A DNA stretch of 64,000 bases from Streptococcus thermophilus (GTDB lineage: Bacteria; Actinomycetota; Actinomycetes; Mycobacteriales; Mycobacteriaceae): NCBI GenBank assembly GCA_900618065.1, contig UYIL01000003.1, positions 310,001 through 374,000 on the forward strand, given 5' to 3'. The translations under genes were made by a program, and so were the position numbers. The notes under the pieces are model-generated. The model had not been told where the DNA came from and made no database searches. It saw only the letters and a program-made list of their open reading frames with translations. Position 1 is the stretch's first letter; each line of letters opens with the position of its first letter. Of this stretch, positions 32,432 to 44,506 are shown piece after piece.

Positions 32432-33067
32432 GTGTTTGAAGGCCCGCTGCAAGATCTGATCGACGAATTTTCCCGCCTGCCCGGTGTCGGACCCAAATCG
32501 GCGCAACGGATCGCGTTCCACCTGCTCAAAACTGATCCAGAGGACATCGATCGGCTCCGAGCGGCTTTGGGGGCGGTCCGTGATGGGGTGACGTTCTGCC
32601 GAATCTGCAACAACGTCTCGCGCGAGGAAGTGTGCCGAGTCTGCGCCGACTCGGGCCGTGATGCCGGGTTGATCTGCGTGGTCGAGGACGCAAAGGACAT
32701 CCAGGTCATCGAGCGCACGGGGGAGTACACGGGGCGCTACCACGTGCTCGGCGGGGCACTGGACCCGCTGGCAAATGTAGGGCCGAAGGACCTGTCTATC
32801 TCGTCGCTACTGCAGCGCATCGGTGGGGTGCTGCCGGACCGCGATCCGGACGACGCAGACAACATCCCGGAGATTCATGAAGTCATTTTGGCCACTGACC
32901 CCGATACGGAGGGGGAAGCCACAGCGTCGTATTTGGCGCGGCTGTTGAAGGACTTCCCGGATTTGACCGTGTCGCGGTTGGCATCGGGCATGCCGCTCGG
33001 CGGAGACTTGGAGTTTGTCGACGAGCTCACTCTTTCCCGCGCGCTGTCCGGCCGTCTCACTCTGTAA
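32432..33067 (+). CDS. recR: Recombination protein RecR
   Basis: A 211-residue recombination mediator: N-terminal helix-hairpin-helix ([18 protein letters not shown]), the four-cysteine zinc finger [16 protein letters not shown], and the Toprim domain with [15 protein letters not shown] and [19 protein letters not shown]. With RecO it loads RecA at gaps. The length fits the family when GTG 32432 is the start. It has its own -10 box, so it need not depend on the dnaX transcript. Confidence 0.95.
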   Translation: MFEGPLQDLIDEFSRLPGVGPKSAQRIAFHLLKTDPEDIDRLRAALGAVRDGVTFCRICNNVSREEVCRVCADSGRDAGLICVVEDAKDIQVIERTGEYTGRYHVLGGALDPLANVGPKDLSISSLLQRIGGVLPDRDPDDADNIPEIHEVILATDPDTEGEATASYLARLLKDFPDLTVSRLASGMPLGGDLEFVDELTLSRALSGRLTL

Positions 33068-33078
33068 CACTGTTGAAC

Positions 33079-33172
33079 CCGGAATACTGCTCGAGGCTAT
33101 AAGGAAGAACGCATCCTTGTGACCTGAGTGTTTGTGTGAGCAGTATTCCGGAAAAGGGCCAGCAGTATTCCG
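33079..33172. repeat. Three-copy repeat with long inverted repeat
   Basis: CCGGAATACTGCTC (33079-33092) is the exact complement of GAGCAGTATTCCGG (33138-33151). AGCAGTATTCCG recurs at 33161-33172 in the same orientation as the second. It fills the gap between the convergent recR and gatD; no gene is seen here. Confidence 0.7.
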
Positions 33173-33194
33173 ACGCGGAGAAAGGGGGAGGGGG

Positions 33195-33920
33195 TTAGCC
33201 TTTGAGGCGCTCGAGGCGGAGACGGTCGACCTCGGGAAGCTCGAGGGGCTCGAGGTCGGACAGGGGGATATCCAATGCTTGGGCGAGGATGAGGTCGGCC
33301 AGCTCGGGGTTGCGGGCCAGCGCCGGCCCGTGCATGTAGGTGGCGATCACGCTGCCCTGAACAGCCCCTTCGACGCGGGCACTGCCGTCGCCACCGTTGC
33401 CGCTACCGGACCGGACGGTGCCCAAAGGCTCCGCGTCGGGGCCCAAGGCGGTGCCACCAAGGTGGTTTTCAAAGCCGGTCAGCGGCTGGGTCAGCTCGCG
33501 GGTGATGCCGGCATTGGTCGGCGCCGAGGAGATGTCGCCGATGGAGCGGGTGGGTAGGGGGGTGGTTGTGGCGTCGATAAGCGAAAGGCCGTCAACGACA
33601 GAGCCGTGCGCGTGGAAGGAGACGCCGAGCACCTGGAAGCCGGCGCACACGGCGAAAATGGGGCGGCCAGCAGCAGCGGCGCGGGTAAGGCCGCCGTCGG
33701 CGCGCAGGTGGTCAGCGGCGAGCACCTGGGCCGCGTCCTCGCCGCCGCCGATGGTGTAGCAGGACAAGTCGTCGGGGACCGGTTCGCCGAGCTTGATCGG
33801 CACAATGTCGGCGGTCATGCCGCGCATGCGGGCGCGGCCGCGCAGGACGAGCGCGTTGCCGTCGTCGCCGTAGGTGCCCAGGACGTCGGGGAGGACAAGG
33901 CCGATGCGGATGTTAGCCAC
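33195..33920 (-). CDS. gatD: Lipid II isoglutaminyl synthase, glutaminase subunit GatD
   Basis: A 241-residue class I glutamine amidotransferase of the CobQ-like type: GDDGNALVLRGRARMRG near the start, IGGGEDAAQVLAADHL, nucleophile Cys in PIFAVCAGFQVLG, and the catalytic His in ATYMHGPAL. It supplies ammonia to MurT to amidate D-Glu of lipid II to D-isoglutamine, which transpeptidases need. It overlaps murT by 8 bases. A copy of the 11-mer is at 33572-33582, encoding Leu-Ile-Asp. Confidence 0.93.
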   Translation of the reverse strand: MANIRIGLVLPDVLGTYGDDGNALVLRGRARMRGMTADIVPIKLGEPVPDDLSCYTIGGGEDAAQVLAADHLRADGGLTRAAAAGRPIFAVCAGFQVLGVSFHAHGSVVDGLSLIDATTTPLPTRSIGDISSAPTNAGITRELTQPLTGFENHLGGTALGPDAEPLGTVRSGSGNGGDGSARVEGAVQGSVIATYMHGPALARNPELADLILAQALDIPLSDLEPLELPEVDRLRLERLKG

Positions 33921-35193
33921 GGGCGGACTCCTTTGTCAGCGCGTTTTTCAGGTTGAGCAGCGCGGTGTAGTTGGCCAAGACTTCGACGCGACCGGGCGGG
34001 CAGGCCTGGATCGCCTTGACGGGGTCGTGGATGAGCTCGTGGTCGATGCCGGCGTAGAGCAGGCGGACGGCCAGGTCGGTGCCGCGCTCGCCGGCGGCCT
34101 TGACGGACATGCCCTCGAAGTCCTCGAACTTCACGTCCCACAGCCAGGACAGGTCCTCGCCGTCGCCTTGCTGGCCGTTGACGGCGATGACCAGGCCGTC
34201 GGCGTCGCGGTCGACCATGGACAGGGCTTCCTGCCAGCCCGCGGGGTTCTTCGCCAGCAGGAGGCGGGCGTGGTGGTCGCCGACGGTGATGGTGGTGTAG
34301 CGGCCGGCGACATCGTCAATGCTCTCGGTGGCGGCGATGGCGGCGTCGACGTCCACGTCGAAGGCCTCGACAGCGGCGGCCACGGCCTGGGCGGCGTTGC
34401 CGCGGTTGGCGCGGCCGGGCAAGGCGAGGTCGAGCGGGTACGTGCCGTTGGGCCCGGTCAGTCCGTCGTCGGTGACGGTCCAGTCGGGGGAGGGGCGGCG
34501 GAAGTCGCCGCTGGTGGCGTACCACGTATCCTCGTCGCGCACGATGTGGCCGGCGCCGCGCGGGTTGGACACGGAATCGCCGAGCCAGCCCGCGCCAGCA
34601 GACACCCACACGACATTCGGCGCGTCAAGGGCCACGGAGGTCATCAGGACATCGTCGCAGTTCGCGATCACGGTCATCTCCGGATGCTTTTCGACGCACC
34701 CACGCAACGCCCGTTCAATCGCATTGATCTCTCCCACCCTGTCGAGCTGGTCCCGCGACAGGTTGAGCAGCACGAGGGCCTCCGGCCTGAGTCGGTCGGC
34801 AATGGCGGGAACATGCAACTCGTCGACTTCGAGGACAACGTGGGATGCTGCGCCGTCAGCAAGCAGAGCCGAGATGATGCCCGCGTCCATGTTGTCGCCG
34901 CCGTCATTGGTAGCCACCGTGAACTTCGTGCGTAGCGCTGCGGCGAGCATGCCCGTCGTGGTGGACTTGCCGTTGGTGCCGGTGACCAGGATGGTGGGGC
35001 GGCCCGCGAGCCCCTCGAGGATGTTGGGGTCGATGACTCCGGCGACAAGGCCGCCGATCATGCCGCCGGCCCCGCGGCCGGTCGCCCGCGATGCAGCGGT
35101 GGCAAGTTTCGCGGCGGACACCGCGGCCCGCGAACGCAGACGGGCAAAGGCGCTCCTGCCGCCGGTGGTGCTCCGGCTCGTGCTCGAACTCAT
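33913..35193 (-). CDS. murT: Lipid II isoglutaminyl synthase, ligase subunit MurT
   Basis: A 426-residue Mur-ligase family protein: P-loop VTGTNGKSTTTGMLA, VLEVDELHVPAIAD, VLLNLSRDQLDR, and the DUF1727 C-terminus (GERGTDLAVRLLYAG). It uses ATP and ammonia from GatD to amidate lipid II. The Cys4 zinc ribbon known from the Staphylococcus aureus enzyme is not apparent: no CxxC pair occurs in the whole protein. TAAAGT lies 8 bases before ATG 35193, so the murT-gatD operon is probably leaderless. Confidence 0.93.
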   Translation of the reverse strand: MSSSTSRSTTGGRSAFARLRSRAAVSAAKLATAASRATGRGAGGMIGGLVAGVIDPNILEGLAGRPTILVTGTNGKSTTTGMLAAALRTKFTVATNDGGDNMDAGIISALLADGAASHVVLEVDELHVPAIADRLRPEALVLLNLSRDQLDRVGEINAIERALRGCVEKHPEMTVIANCDDVLMTSVALDAPNVVWVSAGAGWLGDSVSNPRGAGHIVRDEDTWYATSGDFRRPSPDWTVTDDGLTGPNGTYPLDLALPGRANRGNAAQAVAAAVEAFDVDVDAAIAATESIDDVAGRYTTITVGDHHARLLLAKNPAGWQEALSMVDRDADGLVIAVNGQQGDGEDLSWLWDVKFEDFEGMSVKAAGERGTDLAVRLLYAGIDHELIHDPVKAIQACPPGRVEVLANYTALLNLKNALTKESARG

Positions 35194-35201
35194 GGGTAGA
35201 A

Positions 35202-35207
35202 ACTTTA
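35202..35207 (-). promoter_or_regulatory. -10 box for murT-gatD
   Basis: TAAAGT on the minus strand, 8 bases before ATG 35193. It overlaps the last codons of the upstream gene. Confidence 0.4.
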
Positions 35208-36230
35208 GCGCAGGGCTTCGGTCGCGGCTGAGAGGAATTCAGCATCAGTGACCAAAGGGATGTTTTTCCGCTGCGCATGCATCGCTTTGCCCCGCAGTTG
35301 CTCCGGTGGGCCGGTGATGTTGCTGACTACAAGCGATGTCTCCCGGGACAGCTTTTCCGAGTAGTTCATCTCCAGATCCAGGATTTTCTGCACCACATCG
35401 TCGTGGTCGGCCTCAATGTCATCTGTGACCACCACTTCCATGCCGGGGCGCAGTCCGGACTTGTCGGTGAACTGACCAGGGTTACCCTGTTTCGGCTGTT
35501 TCTTCTCTGCCTCGACGCGGATGCGGGAGCGTTGCAAGCCGAAGCGGTCCGGGGCGAGCTCATCAGGGGTGCGCGAGACGACATCACCGTCTTCAAGCTG
35601 CTTCAAGAACAGGCTGACCAGGACGAGGGTGCGTTCGCGGGAGGTTTCCTCCTCTGGCCGCGCTGCGCGCTCCTGGCTGGCTTCCGGCGTGGGTGCATCG
35701 ATGCCGGAGGCGGAGGCGACGGATTCAAGTCGAGCGTCGATAAGCGTCACCCCCTGCTTGCGTGCTGTTGCGAGCGTATCCGCGATGCAATCCGGCGCCG
35801 GCACATGCCCCACCCGTTGCCTGCGGCGGCCTTGCCTGCGGTTGCGGGAACGGTTCGCGCGCGCGGCGGCATTCATCGCGCGTCGTGCTTCAGCGACAAT
35901 GAACCCCCACGTCATCGGGGCGTCATGAACGACGAGTGTGCGGGCATCAAGGAACTTGTCCAGCGCCTTGAGGTGGCGGGAGAACTTCGCCGCGCGCTCG
36001 AACAAGTTTGGCTCCACGCCGTGCATGTGCATGGGGCCAGGGTCGCCGCCGACGTTGAAGATCCGGTGGAACTCCTCGCCGACCACCCCGGCATCGTCGA
36101 ACGCGACCGCGTCGAGGGTGACCAAGCGTCCGGTGCTGGGGTGAATATTGGTCGCCTGAACGTACAGCGCGACGTACGGGAACTGTTCGGCTGGCGCACT
36201 CGCCTGGTCCTCGGGGGCGTTTTCTACCAT
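35205..36230 (-). CDS. DnaQ-like exonuclease homologue with BRCT domain, catalytic residues lost
   Basis: 341 residues. The N-terminal 170 resemble a DEDDh exonuclease, but the first motif reads YVALYVQATN: the usual D-x-E is Tyr23-x-Gln25. The later H-N-x-x-F-D motif reads VVHDAPMTWGF without its Asp. The C-terminal 80 residues form a BRCT-like domain (GLRPGMEVVVTDD ... TSLVVSNITG ... KNIPLVTDAEFLSAA). It could be a DNA-binding scaffold and is probably not a nuclease. It overlaps the upstream membrane-protein gene by 7 bases. A copy of the 11-mer is at 35735-35745. Confidence 0.75.
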   Translation of the reverse strand: MVENAPEDQASAPAEQFPYVALYVQATNIHPSTGRLVTLDAVAFDDAGVVGEEFHRIFNVGGDPGPMHMHGVEPNLFERAAKFSRHLKALDKFLDARTLVVHDAPMTWGFIVAEARRAMNAAARANRSRNRRQGRRRQRVGHVPAPDCIADTLATARKQGVTLIDARLESVASASGIDAPTPEASQERAARPEEETSRERTLVLVSLFLKQLEDGDVVSRTPDELAPDRFGLQRSRIRVEAEKKQPKQGNPGQFTDKSGLRPGMEVVVTDDIEADHDDVVQKILDLEMNYSEKLSRETSLVVSNITGPPEQLRGKAMHAQRKNIPLVTDAEFLSAATEALR

Positions 36231-37348
36231 CTCAATCGCACAATCGGTCTACCAGGCCCATCGTTCTTCTTCGGCGGTGCCTGTTGGGGTGCCGGAGCTG
36301 GAGCAGGAGCGGGAGCAGGGGCCGGCGCGGGTGCAGGTGCGGGTGCCGGAGCTGGCGGAACGTAGTGGTTGCTGTAATCGTTACCGGACGGCGCTTGCGG
36401 TACCGGAGCAGAGGACACCGGGCGCGGAGCCTGGGGCTCTCCGGCGTCCTCCTCGCCCTCTTTTTCAGCGTCCTTGTCCGGCTCCTCCGATGGCTTCTCC
36501 GGCTTGGAAGACGTGGATGTGGACGGCTCCAAGGAGGGCTCACGCGTGGGAAGGCTGGGGCCAGTCGTGTTCGGTGTAGTTTCAGAACCCACGAACGCGT
36601 TCATCTCTTGGCCCTGCTGCCCCATGCCGGTGTAGTAGCTAATGGTGCCCACTGCGCCTAGGGCGATCGCGAGCGCTACGACGGCGGTGCTGTGGGTACC
36701 CAGGCGCGCCGGAAGGAGACGCACGCGGGAGTTGGGCCGGGGCAGCTCTTTTTCCTGGTCAGCGGCCAAAGCGGCAGCTTCTGCCTCAGCGTCGGCCGCG
36801 AACGTGGTGTAGCCGCCGGTCGCGGTACTGGTATTCGCAGCAGCAACGGTCCTCGTGGTGGCAGCAGGCATGCTGGCAGTTGCGGCGACGGCGGTGCCGG
36901 CAAGAACAGCGTCAGTGCCGTCGTCTTCCGGAAGGTCGTCTTCGGCATCTACCGGCACCGCTACCGCAGCGGCCGGCGCGTTGCCCAAGGCGTCGGCGTA
37001 GACGGTCACCGTCGGTGCGTCATCCGCAGTGGAGTAAACGCCGTGGGCCAAAGCAATCAGGCCGCGACTTTCCAGCATGCGTAGCGACGGACTGAGCTCC
37101 GCGCTGGCCGCGCTGTCGAATTCACCGAGAACATCACCGTCAATACGCGCTACGACATCACCGGCGGCATCGAACCCGATCTCCACGGCGACGCGCGCGC
37201 CTTCGCTGAACACCCCCACAGTCTCCACTGCCTGTGGGTCCAGGGTGATCACGCGCGGTGCGCCAGCAGGCAACCACACGCTTTGAGTTTGCGGGGACAG
37301 GTCAGAGCGATCCTTGGCAAAACTGCCGTCGTGGTTGGTCATGCTCAT
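36224..37348 (-). CDS. Hypothetical single-pass membrane protein with Ala-Pro-rich tail
   Basis: 374 residues, not recognised. The first 215 are predicted cytoplasmic and include a compact N-terminal part (SVWLPAGAPRVITLDPQAVE ... LRMLESRGLIALAHGVYST). One transmembrane helix follows (STAVVALAIALGAVGTISYY). An extracellular tail comes next: Ser/Thr/Pro-rich, then acidic, then an Ala-Pro repeat of about 20 residues, then a basic end. Such tails can span the cell wall. It overlaps the DnaQ-like gene by 7 bases, forming a pair. GGGGAGG precedes ATG 37348. Confidence 0.7.
   Translation of the reverse strand: MSMTNHDGSFAKDRSDLSPQTQSVWLPAGAPRVITLDPQAVETVGVFSEGARVAVEIGFDAAGDVVARIDGDVLGEFDSAASAELSPSLRMLESRGLIALAHGVYSTADDAPTVTVYADALGNAPAAAVAVPVDAEDDLPEDDGTDAVLAGTAVAATASMPAATTRTVAAANTSTATGGYTTFAADAEAEAAALAADQEKELPRPNSRVRLLPARLGTHSTAVVALAIALGAVGTISYYTGMGQQGQEMNAFVGSETTPNTTGPSLPTREPSLEPSTSTSSKPEKPSEEPDKDAEKEGEEDAGEPQAPRPVSSAPVPQAPSGNDYSNHYVPPAPAPAPAPAPAPAPAPAPAPAPQQAPPKKNDGPGRPIVRLRW
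36285..36360 (-). repeat. Ala-Pro coding minisatellite
   Basis: Imperfect 6- and 12-base repeats (on the plus strand GGAGCAGGAGCGGGAGCAGG and similar) encode the Ala-Pro tail of the membrane protein. They are likely to vary in length. Confidence 0.7.
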
Positions 37349-37363
37349 CGCCTCCCCTGTTTC

Positions 37364-37418
37364 CTCTTTAGATCTCTTTAGATTCAGCGCCTAGTCGTAC
37401 CCTAGACTAGTACGACTA
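37364..37418 (-). promoter_or_regulatory. Regulatory region: tandem repeat plus palindrome
   Basis: CTCTTTAGAT is repeated twice in tandem (37364-37383). Upstream of it is a perfect 9-bp inverted repeat TAGTCGTAC/GTACGACTA (37392-37400 and 37410-37418). TAGTCT in the spacer region on the minus strand could be a -10 box. It precedes the Ala-Pro membrane-protein gene. Confidence 0.45.
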
Positions 37419-37460
37419 TGGGGGTGCAAGCCAGCGCCGGCAGTTGCCGGCTGCTCGTCC

Positions 37461-39376
<1,916 letters not shown>

Positions 39377-39389
39377 GAGTGAATGTGGC

Positions 39390-39467
39390 CTAGAACCCGC
39401 CGCGGCGTAGAAGTAGGGCAGTTCCCTGACGTGGGGCCGTCTGCACACGCGCGGTTGCCAATGACAT
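39390..39467 (-). CDS. leuL: leuA leader peptide
   Basis: A 25-residue peptide, MSLATARVQTAPRQGTALLL followed by RRGGF. The three adjacent leucines are coded CTA-CTT-CTA, rare codons in this GC-rich genome. Ribosome stalling at them under leucine shortage would keep the upstream strand CGTCAGGG covered and alter the downstream hairpins in favour of leuA transcription. TAGGGT (39475-39480) lies 7 bases before its ATG, so transcription probably starts at the first base of the peptide. It ends 90 bp before leuA. Confidence 0.8.
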   Translation of the reverse strand: MSLATARVQTAPRQGTALLLRRGGF

Positions 39468-39474
39468 GGCTCAC

Positions 39475-39480
39475 ACCCTA
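39475..39480 (-). promoter_or_regulatory. -10 box for leuL-leuA
   Basis: TAGGGT on the minus strand with 7 bases to the leader ATG at 39467. Confidence 0.55.
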
Positions 39481-39496
39481 CCACGCGTCTGCGGGC

Positions 39497-40372
39497 TCAC
39501 ACCGGTTTCCGGGAAAGCATGAACGTCGCCGTGAACATCGCCAGCACCGCCAGCGCCATGAGCGCCCACCCCAGCGGAGTAGATACGTCAAAGGTCTCTC
39601 CGAGCAGCGTTAACCCCAGCGCGTAAGCGAGCAGCGGCTCAAAAATCTTCATTGCCGGCAGTGACTGCGCCAGGTTGCCGGCGCTGAACGCGTATTGCTG
39701 CACGATCGTGCCCACTACTGCGGCCGCCAGCAGAGCGTAGAGCGGCCACGCCGTCAGCAGGCCTTCCACGCCGCCGGCAACGAAAGTGTCCACTGCCTTC
39801 TTTGAAAACACCGCGAGATAGCCGAAGATGGCGCCGCACACCGCCCCCAGCGCAAATGTGCTTATCGACGCCTCGTGGCCCACGGCCACGGCAAACACCA
39901 CCGCCATGATCACTGCGCCGATCCCCACCGCGACGAGCCATTCCGCTGGTGGGGCCTCGCGGGTGCCGGGCACAGGACGGCCGAGAATGACCAGCACACC
40001 GACGGCCGCCGTGAGCGTCGTCGCCCAGAACGTCTCGTCGATGTCCATTGGGCGGCGTTCTACTCGGGCGGCGAGCACCAACGTCATCAACAAAGACAGC
40101 ACTAGCACCGGCTGCACAACCAGGAGGGAACCGTAGGCAAGCGCCACCGCTTGGAAGCCGTAGGCCAGCCAGGCCAGGGTGAGCGATAACCACCAGGTGG
40201 GGCGCTTGACCGTGCCGAGGGTGGACACTTTAGAAGCCCCTGCGCTTTGGCTTTCTGTTTGGCGGCGGTGGCGGAGAACTATCTGGTGCCTCCACACTGT
40301 TCCTGCCGCGATGGTCAGCGCCGACAGCAGCGCGAAAGTCACGGCGAGGAAGTTGTTGTGCACCCGGCTCAT
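39497..40372 (-). CDS. DMT-superfamily membrane transporter (EamA-like)
   Basis: A 291-residue membrane protein with nine to ten helices. The first helix (LAVTFALLSALTIAAGTVWR) and the pattern ALAYGSLLVVQPVLVLSLL, with a second half ending FEPLLAYALGLTLLGE, fit the DMT transporters common in Actinobacteria. Substrate unknown. ATG 40372 removes an unlikely 30-residue extension. It lies 29 bp upstream of the leuA leader on the same strand, so readthrough into leuA is possible. A copy of the 11-mer is at 39860-39870, in a different reading frame from the Leu-Ile-Asp copies. Confidence 0.82.
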   Translation of the reverse strand: MSRVHNNFLAVTFALLSALTIAAGTVWRHQIVLRHRRQTESQSAGASKVSTLGTVKRPTWWLSLTLAWLAYGFQAVALAYGSLLVVQPVLVLSLLMTLVLAARVERRPMDIDETFWATTLTAAVGVLVILGRPVPGTREAPPAEWLVAVGIGAVIMAVVFAVAVGHEASISTFALGAVCGAIFGYLAVFSKKAVDTFVAGGVEGLLTAWPLYALLAAAVVGTIVQQYAFSAGNLAQSLPAMKIFEPLLAYALGLTLLGETFDVSTPLGWALMALAVLAMFTATFMLSRKPV

Positions 40373-40493
40373 CGTAATCGGGAAGGCGCCGATTCCTCTG
40401 TAACCATGCGCCTTATCAGGTTCCAATCTGCAAAGTGGGTAGTTCACTAAGCTATGGAACACCAGTCAATTGCTGTGAAAAAGAGGTTGATCC

Positions 40494-41390
40494 GTGCATT
40501 CCATCCAGCACGAGCACTGCGTTCTGTCCATGTCGCGCAAGCACAAACCGCGGCTGGAAGTCAACAGCGGAGACGAAGTGGCGGTGCAGACCGTGGACTG
40601 CTTTTCTAACTCCGTTACTGACGAGTCCCAACTGTTCGATTCCATTGGTGAGGACTTGGTGAACCCGGCAACGGGCCCCATCGCGGTCAGGGGCGCCCAC
40701 CCTGGTGACACGTTGAAAGTGGAGATCTTGAGCATCGACGTGGGGGGCCAGGCCACCATCATGACTCACCCAGACGTCGGGGCGCTGCCCGGCACCGTCG
40801 AGGAGCGCACCCGCCTTATCCCGGTGCGGGACGGTCAAGTCCACTTCTCCGAAGGGGTAACTATTCCCGTCCGGCCGATGATCGGTGTCATTGGGACTGC
40901 GCCGGCTAGGCGTGCTGTGCCGACCAGTGAATCGCGCCAGCATGGTGGAAACATGGACACCAAAGAGATCGTCGCCGGTGCGACGCTCTACTTGCCCGTT
41001 GAGGTCGAGGGTGCGAACCTGAGCCTCGGCGACGTGCATGCAGTGATGGGCGATGGAGAAGTCGCAGTATGCGGCGCGGAAGTCGATGCGGAGGTGAACA
41101 TCCGCGTCACGGTGGTTCCCGGCCGCCCGCTGCCGCTACCGTTTTTGGCTTCGGGCGATTCCGTGTACGCCATTTCCTCGGAGATCGACCTCTACGACGC
41201 CGTCAGCGAGTCGACCCGGATGATGCGCGACTGGTTCGCCGCAGCTAGCGGCCTGGATAAAACGGACTCACTCATGCTCTTCTCCTTGGTCGGTGACACC
41301 CAAATCTGCCAGATCGTCGGTGAGTGGAATACAGCACGATTCCGTTTGCCGCTGCGCATTCTCGACCAATACGGCGTGCAGCTTCCCTAG
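40494..41390 (+). CDS. Acetamidase/formamidase family protein
   Basis: A 298-residue FmdA/AmdA-type hydrolase: NPATGPIAVRGAHPGDTLKV, then the GVTIPVRPMIGVIG block, RQHGGNMDTKEI (the G-G-N-M/x-D metal region), LPVEVEGANLSLGDVHAVMG DGEV (split by the usual short linker) and LSLGDVHAVMGDGE. These proteins hydrolyse short amides such as formamide or acetamide with a metal centre. The substrate is unproven. The start is GTG 40494 with AGAGG upstream. It is divergent from the DMT gene. Confidence 0.87.
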   Translation: MHSIQHEHCVLSMSRKHKPRLEVNSGDEVAVQTVDCFSNSVTDESQLFDSIGEDLVNPATGPIAVRGAHPGDTLKVEILSIDVGGQATIMTHPDVGALPGTVEERTRLIPVRDGQVHFSEGVTIPVRPMIGVIGTAPARRAVPTSESRQHGGNMDTKEIVAGATLYLPVEVEGANLSLGDVHAVMGDGEVAVCGAEVDAEVNIRVTVVPGRPLPLPFLASGDSVYAISSEIDLYDAVSESTRMMRDWFAAASGLDKTDSLMLFSLVGDTQICQIVGEWNTARFRLPLRILDQYGVQLP

Positions 41391-41486
41391 ACTTATTCCT
41401 AAAAAGGAGTACGGGGCCACTAAGCACCCATGCGCACCAACGCACGTAAAGTGGTCTGCGCAGGAAACGAGTAAGGAGAACGCACC

Positions 41487-44354
<2,868 letters not shown>

Positions 44355-44362
44355 GCTTGCCG

Positions 44363-44368
44363 ACGTTA
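44363..44368 (-). promoter_or_regulatory. -10 box for sigC
   Basis: TAACGT on the minus strand with 8 bases to GTG 44354. Confidence 0.35.
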
Positions 44369-44464
44369 CCAGGCTGCGGAAAGAGCTTAAACGCAGGTCA
44401 AACAAACGATTGAGTTAGGGCTGACTTCCTTGAAGGCCTGTCGGGGCGTACGTAAGCTCGCGGT

Positions 44465-44479
44465 TATCCGCACCGGATA
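44465..44479. promoter_or_regulatory. Palindrome upstream of katA
   Basis: TATCCG-CAC-CGGATA, perfect 6-bp arms, 27 bp before the katA ATG and overlapping a possible -10 (GGATATACC). A repressor or OxyR-type control site is possible, but no known consensus is matched. Confidence 0.35.
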
Positions 44480-44506
44480 TACCTGACATTCGAGGAGGGC
44501 CATTCC

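Noticed and set aside
36285..36360. Repeats at the end of the membrane-protein gene as a possible CRISPR-like array
   Set aside because: Units are 6-12 bases, without spacers, and encode Ala-Pro in frame.
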